Numbered from the stretch's first letter, positions 29,474 through 38,763 are shown. The stretch is DNA of 64,000 nucleotides from Pseudomonas frederiksbergensis (GCF_035751725.1 NZ_CP142104.1:2108001-2172000), one strand, 5' to 3'. A program made the numbers and translations. The notes: generated by a model from the letters alone, not told the origin.

Positions 29474-29560
29474 TCAGAAAATGAATTTGAACAAGGCAAT
29501 GACCACGATCAGGCCAATCAGGAAAATGATCCCAACGGTACCACCAAGAAATTTCAACAT
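29474..29560 (-). CDS. 28-residue single-pass membrane peptide
   Basis: A short reading frame of 28 codons plus TGA. Reading from the ATG at 29560: MLKFLGGTVGIIFLIG, then LIVVIALFKFIF. It has one continuous hydrophobic helix with a positive residue near each end and a GAGAG-like site before the start. I recall near-identical tiny hydrophobic proteins annotated in other Pseudomonas genomes, but cannot check. It is the only gene between the TetR gene and the next small gene. Confidence 0.6.
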   Translation of the reverse strand: MLKFLGGTVGIIFLIGLIVVIALFKFIF

Positions 29561-29664
29561 AGGAACGCTCTCATCGGATGGGCTTAGTTTTCTAGACCCC
29601 CGGCGAGCGCGCGCGGTTCGTTAAATTTTTGCAATGAGTCGACGGTTAGATGGACACGGACCGC

Positions 29665-29928
29665 TCAGTGGACGGCCAGAGACCTCGGGACGGAAACCTG
29701 TTCGAATTTCGAAACGGTCTTGATCCAGTAGCGCCGGTAATCGGTCTTGTCCGGTGCCAGTGGTTTATGGCTCGACCAGGGATGCTCCGCCTTCAGGCTG
29801 GCTCGATAAGCCTCCCATTCCTTCTGTTCGGCCGCTTCCCGGGCTTTGTTTCGGTCATCGAACCAACCCAGTACATACGCATCGCTCTGGTCTGTCCCGC
29901 TCGCTATCAGCAGATATATGTCTGTCAT
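29665..29928 (-). CDS. Hypothetical small protein
   Basis: An 87-residue protein of unknown function beginning MTDIYLLIASGTDQSDAYVLGWFDDRNKAREAAEQKEWE. The start resembles proteins in which a short beta strand is followed by a helix that reads field-like data on amino acid positions; no catalytic motif is visible. GGAAC precedes the ATG at 29928. The following stretch, 29932-30256, shows no gene I can support. Confidence 0.6.
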   Translation of the reverse strand: MTDIYLLIASGTDQSDAYVLGWFDDRNKAREAAEQKEWEAYRASLKAEHPWSSHKPLAPDKTDYRRYWIKTVSKFEQVSVPRSLAVH

Positions 29929-30256
29929 CACCGGTTCCCGCCGTCATCCTGCTTACCCAGTTAATGGGCTCTTGTCATAGGTATCGGCCGCCGGTCCCGG
30001 TTTTTTAAGGCAATTGATAAATGGGGACGACGCGCTCTGCTCAAACATGGATAAAGCAGCGTTGCGAGAAAACGGGATTCATATTTCAGGCCACCAAAGG
30101 CTCTGGTAACGGGCCGGATAAAACCGGCCGTGGTTCATGGGGAACATCGCGCGCCCAAGAAGGTCAAGCGGATGGGCGCGGCGATGGCGAACCCACCAAG
30201 GCCAGCGGGCTAAACCAGAGCCGGTCCCTGGGGACCAGGGGAGGCGAGTCAATCAA

Positions 30257-30298
30257 ATGTACTCCGGTGTACATTCGACGGGCATCCGAGTACATTCG
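30257..30298. promoter_or_regulatory. Candidate TetR operator with GTACAT repeats
   Basis: A perfect inverted repeat ATGTAC-tccggt-GTACAT (30257-30274) followed by a direct copy of GTACATTCG (30269-30277 and 30290-30298), 21 bases apart, that is two helical turns. It lies 32-73 bases before the TetR gene start. A related 19-base sequence with 14 matches occurs at 34026-34044 ahead of the flavin oxidoreductase gene, indicating a shared regulator. Confidence 0.6.
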
Positions 30299-30329
30299 CG
30301 TTACGTATGTTCAATAAGGTGGATGCAAA

Positions 30330-31031
30330 ATGCCCCAGGTCGGGAAGGCGCGTGGCAAGGCCCAGGACGCAGGTTGGCGGGGGTCGCCCGAAGGCTGGCT
30401 GGAAGCGGCCTACGAGGCTTTGAAGGAGTCCGGCATCGATGCGGTCCGGGTCATGCCGTTGGCCAAGCGCCTGGGGTTGTCACGCACCAGTTTCTATTGG
30501 TTTTTCGAGGACCGCGAACAGCTGCTGGCGGCTTTGCTGTCGCGCTGGCGCGAGACCAACACCGGTGGCCTGATCCGTCAAAGCGAAAGCTACGCCGAGA
30601 GCATCTCCGAGGCGATCCTGAATGTCTTCGAGTGCTGGCTCAACCCACAACTGTTCGACTCGCAGTTCGAATTCGCAGTGCGCAGTTGGGCACTCCAATC
30701 CGCTGAAGTGGCCCAGGAAGTCGCCGTTGTCGACGAGCAGCGAATGGGCGCCCTGGCGAGCATGTTCAAGCGCTTCGGCTACGACAGCCAAGGGGCCGAC
30801 GCACGAGCGCGAACGATCTACCTGACCCAGATCGGCTACATCACCATGAACACCAGCGAGTTGATCACCGTGCGTTTCCAGCGCATCCCGCATTACGTGA
30901 GCATTTTCACCGGCAAGGTGCCCAAGCAGCGCGAGCTGGACCGTTTCTACGGCAAATTCGGTTATGCCGAAAAAGAGCCTGGGGTCTTTGTGCCGCTGGT
31001 GGAAACCTTTGAAGAGACCGCTGGAAAATGA
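30330..31031 (+). CDS. TetR-family regulator of the betaine-like module
   Basis: A 233-residue TetR protein. HTH: WLEAAYEALKESGIDAVRVMPLAKRLGLSRTSFYWFFEDREQL. The C-terminal domain ends with a long tail (KVPKQRELDRFYGKFGYAEKEPG). It overlaps the P5C-reductase-like gene by four bases (ATGA), so the two are coexpressed. The GTACAT repeats just upstream suggest autoregulation. Ligand unknown; context suggests an N-methylated amine or a product of it. Confidence 0.88.
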   Translation: MPQVGKARGKAQDAGWRGSPEGWLEAAYEALKESGIDAVRVMPLAKRLGLSRTSFYWFFEDREQLLAALLSRWRETNTGGLIRQSESYAESISEAILNVFECWLNPQLFDSQFEFAVRSWALQSAEVAQEVAVVDEQRMGALASMFKRFGYDSQGADARARTIYLTQIGYITMNTSELITVRFQRIPHYVSIFTGKVPKQRELDRFYGKFGYAEKEPGVFVPLVETFEETAGK

Positions 31032-31813
31032 CCGAGCCGACGCTGGGCATCATCGGCGGTACGGGCTGGCTGGGCGGGGCGATTGCCAAGGCCGTGCTGG
31101 CGAAGAACCTGCTTCCGGCGAGTAACCTGGTCGTATCCAATCGCTCAGGGACTCATCCATTGGCGCGGCAAGGCGTTTGCCTGGTCGCCGATAACCAGGC
31201 ACTGGTGGACCGTAGCGACATCGTCATCATCGCGGTACGACCCGAGCAATTCGCCGGCCTGACCCTCAACGCGATGGGCAAGACGGTCATCTCATTGATG
31301 GCCGGCATCACGGCGCAGGCTATTGTCGCGCAGTCCTCGGCTTCAAGCGTCGTGCGGGCGATGCCCAATGCGGCGGTGGAAATCGGGCAATCCTTTACGC
31401 CTTGGTATTGCGCTGGCGCGGTGGAGCCGGCGACGAAAAGCCTCGTCCAGCGCTTGTTCGAATGCGTGGGCACCGCTGCCGAGGTCCAGCAGGAAGATTT
31501 CATCGACTATCTCTCCGCGCTTTCGGGCACCGGCCCGGCCTTTCCTGCTCTGTTGATGACGGCATTGGCGAATCAGGCGATGGCAGCCGGCATTCCTGCG
31601 GAGATTGCACAGCTAGCCGCCCAGAATGTCGTGGTCAACAGCAGCCAGTTGCTCGCCAGTCATGATGCCCGGCAGATGATCGATGCCCTGGTCGCCTATC
31701 GCGGCGTGACGGCCGCCGCCTTGCAGTCGATGACCCAAGGGCATTTCGAGGCGCAGGTGGGAAGGGCGTTGCAAGCTGGCGCCGCCGTGGCGCGTAAAGG
31801 ACTCCAAGCCTGA
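31028..31813 (+). CDS. Pyrroline-5-carboxylate reductase-like protein
   Basis: A 261-residue ProC-family reductase. The N-terminal Rossmann motif is GIIGGTGWLGGAIAKAVL, and the C-terminal domain has the ProC signature region ALSGTGPAFPALLMTALANQAMAAGIP. It probably reduces a cyclic imine such as P5C to proline or acts on an analogous imine. A housekeeping proC is expected elsewhere, so this is a pathway-specific copy. Translationally coupled to the TetR gene. Followed by a REP-like half-element (TGTGGGAGCCTGCCCGCGAAG) near 31834. Confidence 0.82.
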   Translation: MTEPTLGIIGGTGWLGGAIAKAVLAKNLLPASNLVVSNRSGTHPLARQGVCLVADNQALVDRSDIVIIAVRPEQFAGLTLNAMGKTVISLMAGITAQAIVAQSSASSVVRAMPNAAVEIGQSFTPWYCAGAVEPATKSLVQRLFECVGTAAEVQQEDFIDYLSALSGTGPAFPALLMTALANQAMAAGIPAEIAQLAAQNVVVNSSQLLASHDARQMIDALVAYRGVTAAALQSMTQGHFEAQVGRALQAGAAVARKGLQA

Positions 31814-31912
31814 CGCGTGCATATACAGGGACTTGTGGGAGCCTGCCCGCGAAGTCGGAAGCCAATCCAACATCCATGTGGCTGAACCACCGCTTTCGCG
31901 AGCGAACTCTTC

Positions 31913-33949
31913 TTAAAGGTCCTTGACCAGCCGCAACGCGTCGTAGATTGCCGCATGGGTATTACGCGCCGACACCGCGTCACCAATCCGGAACAGTTGG
32001 AAGCGGCCGTCCGGGTTGGTCACGATGTCCTGGGTTTTCCCGGCGATCAGGTTGTGCTGTTCGACCGCGCCGTTGTTGCGCGAATGCGGGCGCAGCTCGA
32101 AGTACAGATCATCCAGGGGCAGGGTGCCGTGGTTGACCACCACCTGGTCGACCACGCGCTGCTTGTGCACCTGGCCGTAATCGCTGCCGAAGCTGGCAAC
32201 CAGTTGCCCGTCGCGCTTTTCCACGGAGTCGACCCGATACGTGACGGTGAAGGTGACGTTCAGGTCTTGCAGGCTGCGCATGTACGGCACCAGGTTCATG
32301 GCCATCACCTCCGGCGCGAACGATCGGTCGGGCGTGACGATCTCCAGTTTCGCGCCGCTGTTGGCGATTACCTCGGCCGCCTGTAGCGCCGCGTGGTCAC
32401 CCGCGTCGTCGAAGATCAGCACGTTCTGGCCGGGCTTGACGTCGCCGGAAATGATGTCCCAGGTCGACACCACCAGCTCATTGCCTTGCTTGAGCACCTC
32501 GGTATGGGGCAAGCCGCCCGTGGCGACGATCACCACGTCCGGTTGTTCGGCCAAGACCGTCTCGGCTTCGGCCCAGGTATTGAAGTGAAACTTCACCCCC
32601 AGCCGTTCGCATTGCGCCATGCGCCAATCGATGATGCTGATCATCTCGCGTCGACGTTCGCTCTGCGCGGTCAGGCGGATTTGCCCACCTGGCTGGTCGG
32701 CCACTTCGAACACCGTGACATCATGGCCGCGCTCACCGGCCACCCGCGCCGCTTCCAGGCCCGCCGGACCGCTGCCGATCACCACGACGTTGCGCTTGAC
32801 CGGCGCCTTGGGGATTTCGTGGGGCATGGTGGTTTCGCGCCCGGTGGCGGCGTTGTGGATGCAGTACGCGGCGCCGCCCTGGTAGATGCGGTCCAGGCAA
32901 TAGTTGGCGCCAACGCAGGGGCGGATCTCTTCTTCACGTTTTTCAATGATCTTGCGCACGATATGCGGGTCGGTCATGTGCGCGCGGGTCATGCCGATCA
33001 TGTCCACCTTGCCCGAGGCGATGGCGTGTCGTGCCGTGGCGACGTCCGGGATCTTCGCCGCATGAAAGGTCGGGAAACCGGTGGCAGAGCGGATCTCGCC
33101 AGCAAAATCCAGGTGCGGCGAGTTGCGCATGCCCTGGATCGGGATCACGTCGGTGAGGCCAGCGTCGGTATCGATGTGCCCGCGCACGACGTTGAGGAAA
33201 TCCACCAGGCCGCTGTCCTTGAGCATGTGGGATATCTGCAGGCCATCGCTGGCACCGAAGCCGCCGGGCAAATCTTCGTCACCGGTGTAGCGAACCCCCA
33301 GCAGGAAATCCTCGCCGCAACGCTGGCGGATACCGCGCAACACATCGAAGGTGAAGCGCATGCGGTTTTCCAGCGAGCCGCCGTAAGGCCCGTCGAGATC
33401 GTTGGTCAGCGGCGACCAGAACTGGTCCATGAGGTGCCCGTAGGCCTGCAGCTCCAAGCCATCAAGACCGGCGGCCTTCATGCGTTCGGCGGCGTCCACG
33501 TAATCCTTGATGATCCGGTCGATATCCCAGTCTTCCAGTTTCTTCGGGAAGGCCCGGTGGGACGCCTCGCGACGATGGGACGGCGAGACGACCGGCAGCC
33601 AGTCAGCCTTGTCCCAGCGCGTGCGACGGCCCAGGTGGGTGAGTTGGATCATTACGGCGGCGCCGTGTTCGTGGCACTCGTCGGTCAGGTCCTTCATCCA
33701 TTTGACCACTTCATCCTTGTACGCCAGCACGTTGTTGAACACGGGCGGGCTGTCCCGGGAAACGGCAGCGGAACCCGCCGTCATGGTCAGCGCCACGCCG
33801 GCCTTCGCCCGTTCGACGTGATAGGCACGGTACAAATCCTTCGGCATGCCATCGACCGGATACGCGGGCTCGTGGGAGGTGGTCATGATCCTATTCTTGA
33901 GCGTCAGATGCTTGATTTTGTAGGGCTGCAGCAGAGGATCGCTGGACAT
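31913..33949 (-). CDS. DgcA-like FMN/FAD/Fe-S oxidoreductase (demethylase-type)
   Basis: A 678-residue enzyme with an N-terminal old-yellow-enzyme TIM barrel (about 1-360: LQPYKIKHLTLKNRIMTTSH, IQLTHLGRRTRWD, DQFWSPLTNDL), a Cys cluster CVGANYCLDRIYQGGAAYC for a 4Fe-4S centre, and a C-terminal FAD/NAD domain (NVVVIGSGPAGLEAARVAGERGHDVTVFE). Domain order and the C-terminus RNTHAAIYDALRLVKDL closely follow DgcA, the dimethylglycine catabolism protein of P. aeruginosa, so N-demethylation of a betaine or methylated proline is inferred. The ATG at 33949 follows GGAGCAACACC. Confidence 0.85.
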   Translation of the reverse strand: MSSDPLLQPYKIKHLTLKNRIMTTSHEPAYPVDGMPKDLYRAYHVERAKAGVALTMTAGSAAVSRDSPPVFNNVLAYKDEVVKWMKDLTDECHEHGAAVMIQLTHLGRRTRWDKADWLPVVSPSHRREASHRAFPKKLEDWDIDRIIKDYVDAAERMKAAGLDGLELQAYGHLMDQFWSPLTNDLDGPYGGSLENRMRFTFDVLRGIRQRCGEDFLLGVRYTGDEDLPGGFGASDGLQISHMLKDSGLVDFLNVVRGHIDTDAGLTDVIPIQGMRNSPHLDFAGEIRSATGFPTFHAAKIPDVATARHAIASGKVDMIGMTRAHMTDPHIVRKIIEKREEEIRPCVGANYCLDRIYQGGAAYCIHNAATGRETTMPHEIPKAPVKRNVVVIGSGPAGLEAARVAGERGHDVTVFEVADQPGGQIRLTAQSERRREMISIIDWRMAQCERLGVKFHFNTWAEAETVLAEQPDVVIVATGGLPHTEVLKQGNELVVSTWDIISGDVKPGQNVLIFDDAGDHAALQAAEVIANSGAKLEIVTPDRSFAPEVMAMNLVPYMRSLQDLNVTFTVTYRVDSVEKRDGQLVASFGSDYGQVHKQRVVDQVVVNHGTLPLDDLYFELRPHSRNNGAVEQHNLIAGKTQDIVTNPDGRFQLFRIGDAVSARNTHAAIYDALRLVKDL

Positions 33950-34025
33950 GGTGTTGCTCCCGGAACAGAACATCAGGCTGGGTTTTGACATAACGGTATG
34001 TTGAATGTTCATGTGTGTCAACTAG

Positions 34026-34044
34026 TGGGACACTGGTGTACATT
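34026..34044. promoter_or_regulatory. Candidate operator ahead of DgcA-like gene
   Basis: TGGGACACTGGTGTACATT shares 14 of 19 positions with the 30257-30275 site, including GGTGTACATT exactly. It lies about 80 bases before the oxidoreductase start. An adjacent inverted repeat GTGTC/GACAC (34013-34033) overlaps it. The remaining 34045-34387 contains no gene I can support. Confidence 0.5.
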
Positions 34045-34387
34045 TTTCTTGCTTGATGGAAAAACCGGGATTACCATCCAGTCGAAACGGGGGTGATACG
34101 GCCCCTGCGGCCCGCCATCCCGCCTCGATCCACGTGGAAGGGGCTATGCGAAGAACAATGAAAATGCTCGGTGCGGTTAGGCGCGCCATCGACCCGAATG
34201 TAAAAGTCCGGGTGAAAGCCGCCGGTCATTGCGGTTGGAAACGCCAAAGGGCGGAGGAGGGCAGGAAAACGTTAGTCCCCGTGATTTTCATAACTAGAAC
34301 TTACCGATGGCCGCCTGCGGTCATGATGGGAAATGAATGCTTCTGCTGTTCTGCCAATAACTACTAATACAGTCTGCGGAGATGCAC

Positions 34388-35287
34388 ATGATGACGTTAC
34401 CCAGTAAAACTTTTATCGGCTGGTTTGCAGGCCTCGCATTAGCCTGCAGCAGTCTGATCGCTCAAGCCGAGGAACCCACGCCCATCCGTATCGGCTGGGT
34501 GAACTGGTCGGATACGGAAATCGCGGTAAAGCTGGCGAACACCGCGTTGCAAGATCACCTCAAGCAACCGGTCAAGCTGGTGCTGGCCGATATCGGCATC
34601 CAGTTCCAGGCCCTGGCTAACGGCAATATCGATCTGATCCCGATGGTCTGGCTGCCCAGCACCCACAAGTCGTTCTATGACAAGTACAAGGACAGGCTCG
34701 AAGACCTCGGCGTGTTGTATGAAGGTCGAATCGGCATGGCGGTGCCTACCTCCATTCCAACCAGCGAGATCGCCAGTGTCGAAGACCTCAACAAGCCCGA
34801 AGTCCGGGAGAAACTTGGCGGCAAGATCCTCACCTCGGAAGTAGGTAACGGTCAGTACAAATTGACTGAGAAAGCCATCAAGGAATACAAGCTCGATGGC
34901 TACAAGATGGTGGCGTCTTCAGAGTCCGGAATGCTGAGCGAACTGGATCGCAACCTCAAGCGCGACAAATGGTCGTTGGTCAACGCCTGGAGCCCGCACT
35001 GGATGTTCGCCAAATGGCCGTTGCGCTATCTGGATGATCCGAAGCAGATCTTCGGTGGCGCCGAGCAGATCCACGCCGTCGCACGCAAAGGCTTCAGTGC
35101 CGAGCATCCGGACGTGGCTCGCTTCTTTGCCAACTTCAAGATTCCGAAAGCGGACCTTGAAAAGTTGATGGCGGATGCCCGCGAAAGTACCGCGGACAAG
35201 GTGGTTGCCGAGTATTACGCGGCGAACAAGCCTCGCTTCGAAGCGATGTTTGGCAGCCAGACGGCTTCCGTGGCGCCAGCCCAGTAA
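34388..35287 (+). CDS. Betaine-type ABC transporter substrate-binding protein
   Basis: A 299-residue periplasmic protein of the OpuAC/ProX family for quaternary ammonium compounds. Signal peptide ends at SLIAQAEE. The mature part starts PIRIGWVNWSDTEIAVKLANTAL; Trp residues at WVNWSD, MVWLP and NAWSPHWMF can build the aromatic cage. There is no ATPase or permease gene next to it, so it must use a transporter encoded elsewhere, as CaiX/CbcX do in P. aeruginosa. The ATG at 34388 is chosen because GGAG lies six bases upstream; ATGs at 34382 and 34391 are alternatives. Confidence 0.88.
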   Translation: MMTLPSKTFIGWFAGLALACSSLIAQAEEPTPIRIGWVNWSDTEIAVKLANTALQDHLKQPVKLVLADIGIQFQALANGNIDLIPMVWLPSTHKSFYDKYKDRLEDLGVLYEGRIGMAVPTSIPTSEIASVEDLNKPEVREKLGGKILTSEVGNGQYKLTEKAIKEYKLDGYKMVASSESGMLSELDRNLKRDKWSLVNAWSPHWMFAKWPLRYLDDPKQIFGGAEQIHAVARKGFSAEHPDVARFFANFKIPKADLEKLMADARESTADKVVAEYYAANKPRFEAMFGSQTASVAPAQ

Positions 35288-35320
35288 TCGCCGTTGATAT
35301 CCGACAGCTGTTGCTGTCCG

Positions 35321-35347
35321 GTGCCCTTGGTCAAGCTCCAAGGGCAC
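35321..35347 (+). other. Hairpin after the substrate-binding protein gene
   Basis: A perfect 10-bp stem GTGCCCTTGG / CCAAGGGCAC with loop TCAAGCT, 34 bases after the stop. No T tract; may protect the message or end transcription with Rho. Confidence 0.6.
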
Positions 35348-35368
35348 TGCTGCCGAGTTCTCTCGCAT

Positions 35369-35509
35369 GTCTACGCAGTGCGAGGTCTGGGGCTGGCGGA
35401 AGTGCAAGCCCTGTATGCGGTGTTCCCCTTGATGACATTGGCATTGGCGGGGGCGTTTCTAGGCGAGTTCCTTGCTGTGCTCCCCACATTTGATCTTCAG
35501 TGGACGTAA
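35369..35509 (+). pseudogene. Remnant of a DMT/EamA transporter
   Basis: Codons from 35369 to the TAA at 35509 encode VYAVRGLGLAEVQALYAV, then FPLMTLALAGAFLGEFLAVLP. This matches the fourth-fifth helix region of an EamA repeat, where LPLAEAxALYFxxPLxxTxLSxxxLGE is usual. There is no start, no first helices and no second repeat, so it reads as a decayed fragment lying between the binding-protein gene and the chemoreceptor gene. Confidence 0.5.
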
Positions 35510-35516
35510 GCTCGGT

Positions 35517-37460
35517 TTAGAACTTGAAGCGCCCCACCAATCCCTTGAGCTGTCCGGAAATATCCGTCAACCGCCCTGAACCGGTCTGCGCCGTATGGGC
35601 AAACTCCTCGACCAACTGCGCATCGGAATGAATCTGCGCGATGTGCCGGTTGATGTCTTCCGCCACTTGGTGCTGTTGCTCCGCAGCGGTGGCGATCTGG
35701 GTGTTCTGGTCGCGAATCGAGTCCACCGAGGTGCGGATCTTGTCGAAGCTGTCGCGAGCCTGCTGGATGCGCTCGACGCTGGTGTGCGACACCTGCAGGC
35801 TGTTCTGCATCTGTTGCGTCACTTCTTGGGTGCGCCGCGCGAGGTTGCCGAGCAGGCTGTCGATCTCGCCGGTGGAATCGGCGGTACGCCGCGCCAGGGC
35901 GCGCACCTCGTCGGCCACCACGGCAAAGCCGCGGCCCTGATCGCCCGCGCGCGCCGCTTCGATGGCCGCATTGAGCGCCAGCAGGTTGGTCTGTTCGGCG
36001 ATCGAACGGATGGTGTCGAGGATGGTGTTGATGTTCTTGCTGTCCTGCTCCAGCGCCTGCATGGTCTGGGTCGACTGCTGCAATTCCTCACTCAGCTTTA
36101 GCACACTGCCGGTGGCTTCGCCGATGTGGTGCTGGCCGTCATGTACATCGCGATAGCCGGTGTCCGCGCTGACGGCGGCCTGGCTGCAGGAGCGGGCCAC
36201 CTCGTTGGCGGTGGCGACCATTTCGTTGAACGCGGTGCTCACCAGCTCCACGGCCTGGCGCTGGCGCCCGGCGGCATCGTTCATGTTCTGGGCCACGTTG
36301 CTGGTATCGGCCGCGGCAGTTTGCAGGTCGGAAGAAGCGCTGCCGATGCGCTGCATCAGTTGCGCGATCATGGCCAGGAACTGGTTGAACCAACCCGCCA
36401 GGGTGGCCGTTTCGTCCTTGCCCTGCACCGACAGTTTGCGGGTGAGGTCGCCTTCACCTTCGGCGATTTCCTGCAGGCCGTTGGCAACGCCACGGATCGG
36501 TCGGACGATGACGCTGGCGAAACTGGCACCGACGATGGCGAAGACTACGGCCAGTGCGGCGGCGATCACCGCGATCAGCCAGGTCAGGCTCGCGGCTTCG
36601 GCCATCACTTCGTCGCGCTTGATCAGGCCGATGAAGCGCCAGCCCAGGCTTTTGGAGGTGACGATGTTGGCCATGTACGGCACGCCGTCGATCTCGATCT
36701 GGGTCGCGCCATCGCTGCTCTTGGCCAGCGCGGCGTAATTGGGGCCGAGGTCGGCCAGCGGCTTGAAGTTGTGCTTGGCATCGGCGGGGTCAACCAGCAC
36801 GTTGCCGCTGCCCTCCACCAGCATCAGGTAGCCGCTGTCGCCCAGCTTGATGTTCTTGACCAGTTCGGTCAGTTGCTTGAGCGACACGTCCAGGCCAACG
36901 ACGCCGACCAGCTTGCCGCTGGCATCGGCGACGGTGTGCACGATGCCGATCAGCGACACGTCGTCCGGTGCCCAGTAGTAGGCGTCGGTCTTGACCGTGG
37001 TGCCCGGCGCGGCGATGGCAGCCTTGTACCAAGGGCGCACGCGCGGATCGTAGTTGGAGATCTTCGGATCATCCGGCCAACTCGCGTAGCCGCCGTCCGC
37101 CAGGCCCAGGGACAGGTAGGCGGTGGTTGGATGGCTCTTGGCGAACTGGTCGAAAATCGCCAGGAGTTGTTTGTTGTTCTCGGTCAGCGGGATTTGCGCA
37201 GCGTCGGCGCCGGAATAGTTCTTCAGGTCCTTGGCCGCGACGATCCTTGGGTCCTTGGCGAAGAATTCGACGTTCTGCATGATGCCGTCGAAGAACTGCT
37301 TCATGCCGTTGTCGATCTGGCGAATCTCGCGACCGCTGCTGTCCAGGAAGTTGGCTTGTGCCGCGTCGCGCAGGTTCAATACCACGAGCACCGCCACCAG
37401 GATCACCGGCACGCAGGCAATGGCCGCGAACGCCCATGTCAGCTTCTGTTTGATATTCAT
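35517..37460 (-). CDS. Methyl-accepting chemotaxis protein with dCache sensor
   Basis: A 647-residue chemoreceptor. TM1 at about 9-30, periplasmic dCache domain about 35-275, TM2 about 290-312, HAMP about 315-370, and signalling domain with the hairpin tip ...[33 protein letters not shown]. The sensor contains [17 protein letters not shown] and VVGLDV, matching the R-x-W-Y / Y / D pattern of amino-acid or amine-binding dCache domains. Lying beside the betaine-binding protein gene, it may direct taxis to amino acids or quaternary amines; ligand unproven. Confidence 0.92.
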   Translation of the reverse strand: MNIKQKLTWAFAAIACVPVILVAVLVVLNLRDAAQANFLDSSGREIRQIDNGMKQFFDGIMQNVEFFAKDPRIVAAKDLKNYSGADAAQIPLTENNKQLLAIFDQFAKSHPTTAYLSLGLADGGYASWPDDPKISNYDPRVRPWYKAAIAAPGTTVKTDAYYWAPDDVSLIGIVHTVADASGKLVGVVGLDVSLKQLTELVKNIKLGDSGYLMLVEGSGNVLVDPADAKHNFKPLADLGPNYAALAKSSDGATQIEIDGVPYMANIVTSKSLGWRFIGLIKRDEVMAEAASLTWLIAVIAAALAVVFAIVGASFASVIVRPIRGVANGLQEIAEGEGDLTRKLSVQGKDETATLAGWFNQFLAMIAQLMQRIGSASSDLQTAAADTSNVAQNMNDAAGRQRQAVELVSTAFNEMVATANEVARSCSQAAVSADTGYRDVHDGQHHIGEATGSVLKLSEELQQSTQTMQALEQDSKNINTILDTIRSIAEQTNLLALNAAIEAARAGDQGRGFAVVADEVRALARRTADSTGEIDSLLGNLARRTQEVTQQMQNSLQVSHTSVERIQQARDSFDKIRTSVDSIRDQNTQIATAAEQQHQVAEDINRHIAQIHSDAQLVEEFAHTAQTGSGRLTDISGQLKGLVGRFKF

Positions 37461-37728
37461 GACTTCTCCCGCAGGTATTTATCGGTGTTGGAACGGCGGA
37501 AACATTAGCGTCGAGCGTTGCGAACTCTGGAGGGAAAGCGCCCATGCCTACCCTCAGGCTATCGACCAAGGTCGTATTCCCTTGAGGTCACCACTTGTCG
37601 GAGGTCGTTATCGCTGACAGTGATGTCGCCCAGGCGAATGTCGCCTGGGTGGTTAATCGCGAAGATGGCATCGTTCGGGTTCTTTGCCCGGCTTCAGTCC
37701 AGATCGCCTTTCCGCATCACGAGGCCCC

Positions 37729-38760
37729 ATGCCCAGCGCATTCGAAAGCGTACTCAAGAACAAGAACATGGCTTATCGGCCCCAAGGGACTGCTTCGGTC
37801 AGCCAGGCGCCGGTCCGCGTCGCGTTTGTACTGATGGACAATTTTTCGATGATGTCCTTCACCGGTGCGGTGGACGCGCTGGTCACCGCCAACCTGATGA
37901 ACGACACGCCGCTTTATGACGTGTTGACGGTAGGTGCTTCCGGCGGGCAGGTGACGAGTGACCTGGGCATTGTCATTTCCACCGATGTCGAGCTGGCGCA
38001 ACTGCCGGACAACCTGGACGTGTTGATTGTCGCCGGTGGCTTTCGCGTGAAACTGCAAGGCACGCCGCTGTTGCGACGCAAGCTGCGCGCCAACGCAGCG
38101 TCGGGTGCGCTATTGGGCGGTTTGTGGAATGGGGTGTTTTTCGTGGCCGATGCGAACCTGCTCGACGGGTACGAATGCGCGGTCCACCCGGAAAGCCGGG
38201 CGACGATGACCGAGATGTTTGCTCACGTGAAAGTCTCCAGCCGCGCTTATGTCGTGGACCGTGAGCGGGTCAGTTGCGCGGGCGCCAACAGTTCGCTGCG
38301 CATGATGCTCCAGTTGATCCGCCGCACGGGCGGGGAGGCGCTGGTGGGGGCCATCGAAGAGATCCTTCGCTGCGATGAGTCAGGGGACGACGCCTCGGAC
38401 TTGCCGCCGATCTTTGTCGAGACGGACCCGACGCTGCCGGAAAGCCTCAAGCTGGCGCTGGAACTGATGTGGCAGAACGTCGAGGAGCCGTTGACGATCG
38501 ATGAGCTGGCGGAGTGCGTCAAGGTTTCCAAGCGTCAGTTGGAACGGCGGTTCTGCCGGTTCCTCGGCGCGACCCCGACGCGTTATTACCTGGAGCTGCG
38601 CCTGACGCGCGCGCGCCAACTCATCCAGCAGACCAACCGCTCGGTCACGGAAATCGCCGTTGCCACGGGCTTCGTCAGCTCGCCGCATTTCCAGCGGCGT
38701 TTCCGGGACTTTTTCGGCGTGCCGCCTGGCAGCTACCGGTCGACGTTCGGGCGCAAATGA
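37729..38760 (+). CDS. GlxA-family AraC-type regulator
   Basis: A 343-residue regulator: N-terminal DJ-1/PfpI-like domain (VRVAFVLMDNFSMMSFTGAVDAL onward, about 25-200) and C-terminal AraC domain (LTIDELAECVKVSKRQLERRFCRFLGATPTRYYLELRLTRARQLIQQ, about 255-340). The architecture is that of GbdR, CdhR and ArgR, which control betaine, carnitine and arginine catabolism in Pseudomonas. Given the neighbouring genes, it may activate the betaine-like module. The ATG at 37729 begins MPSAFESVL. Confidence 0.87.
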   Translation: MPSAFESVLKNKNMAYRPQGTASVSQAPVRVAFVLMDNFSMMSFTGAVDALVTANLMNDTPLYDVLTVGASGGQVTSDLGIVISTDVELAQLPDNLDVLIVAGGFRVKLQGTPLLRRKLRANAASGALLGGLWNGVFFVADANLLDGYECAVHPESRATMTEMFAHVKVSSRAYVVDRERVSCAGANSSLRMMLQLIRRTGGEALVGAIEEILRCDESGDDASDLPPIFVETDPTLPESLKLALELMWQNVEEPLTIDELAECVKVSKRQLERRFCRFLGATPTRYYLELRLTRARQLIQQTNRSVTEIAVATGFVSSPHFQRRFRDFFGVPPGSYRSTFGRK

Positions 38761-38763
38761 GGT

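Noticed and set aside
30021..30317. Plus-strand 98-codon frame before the TetR gene
   Set aside because: Third positions are not GC-biased, it runs through the GTACAT operator repeats, and the product resembles nothing.
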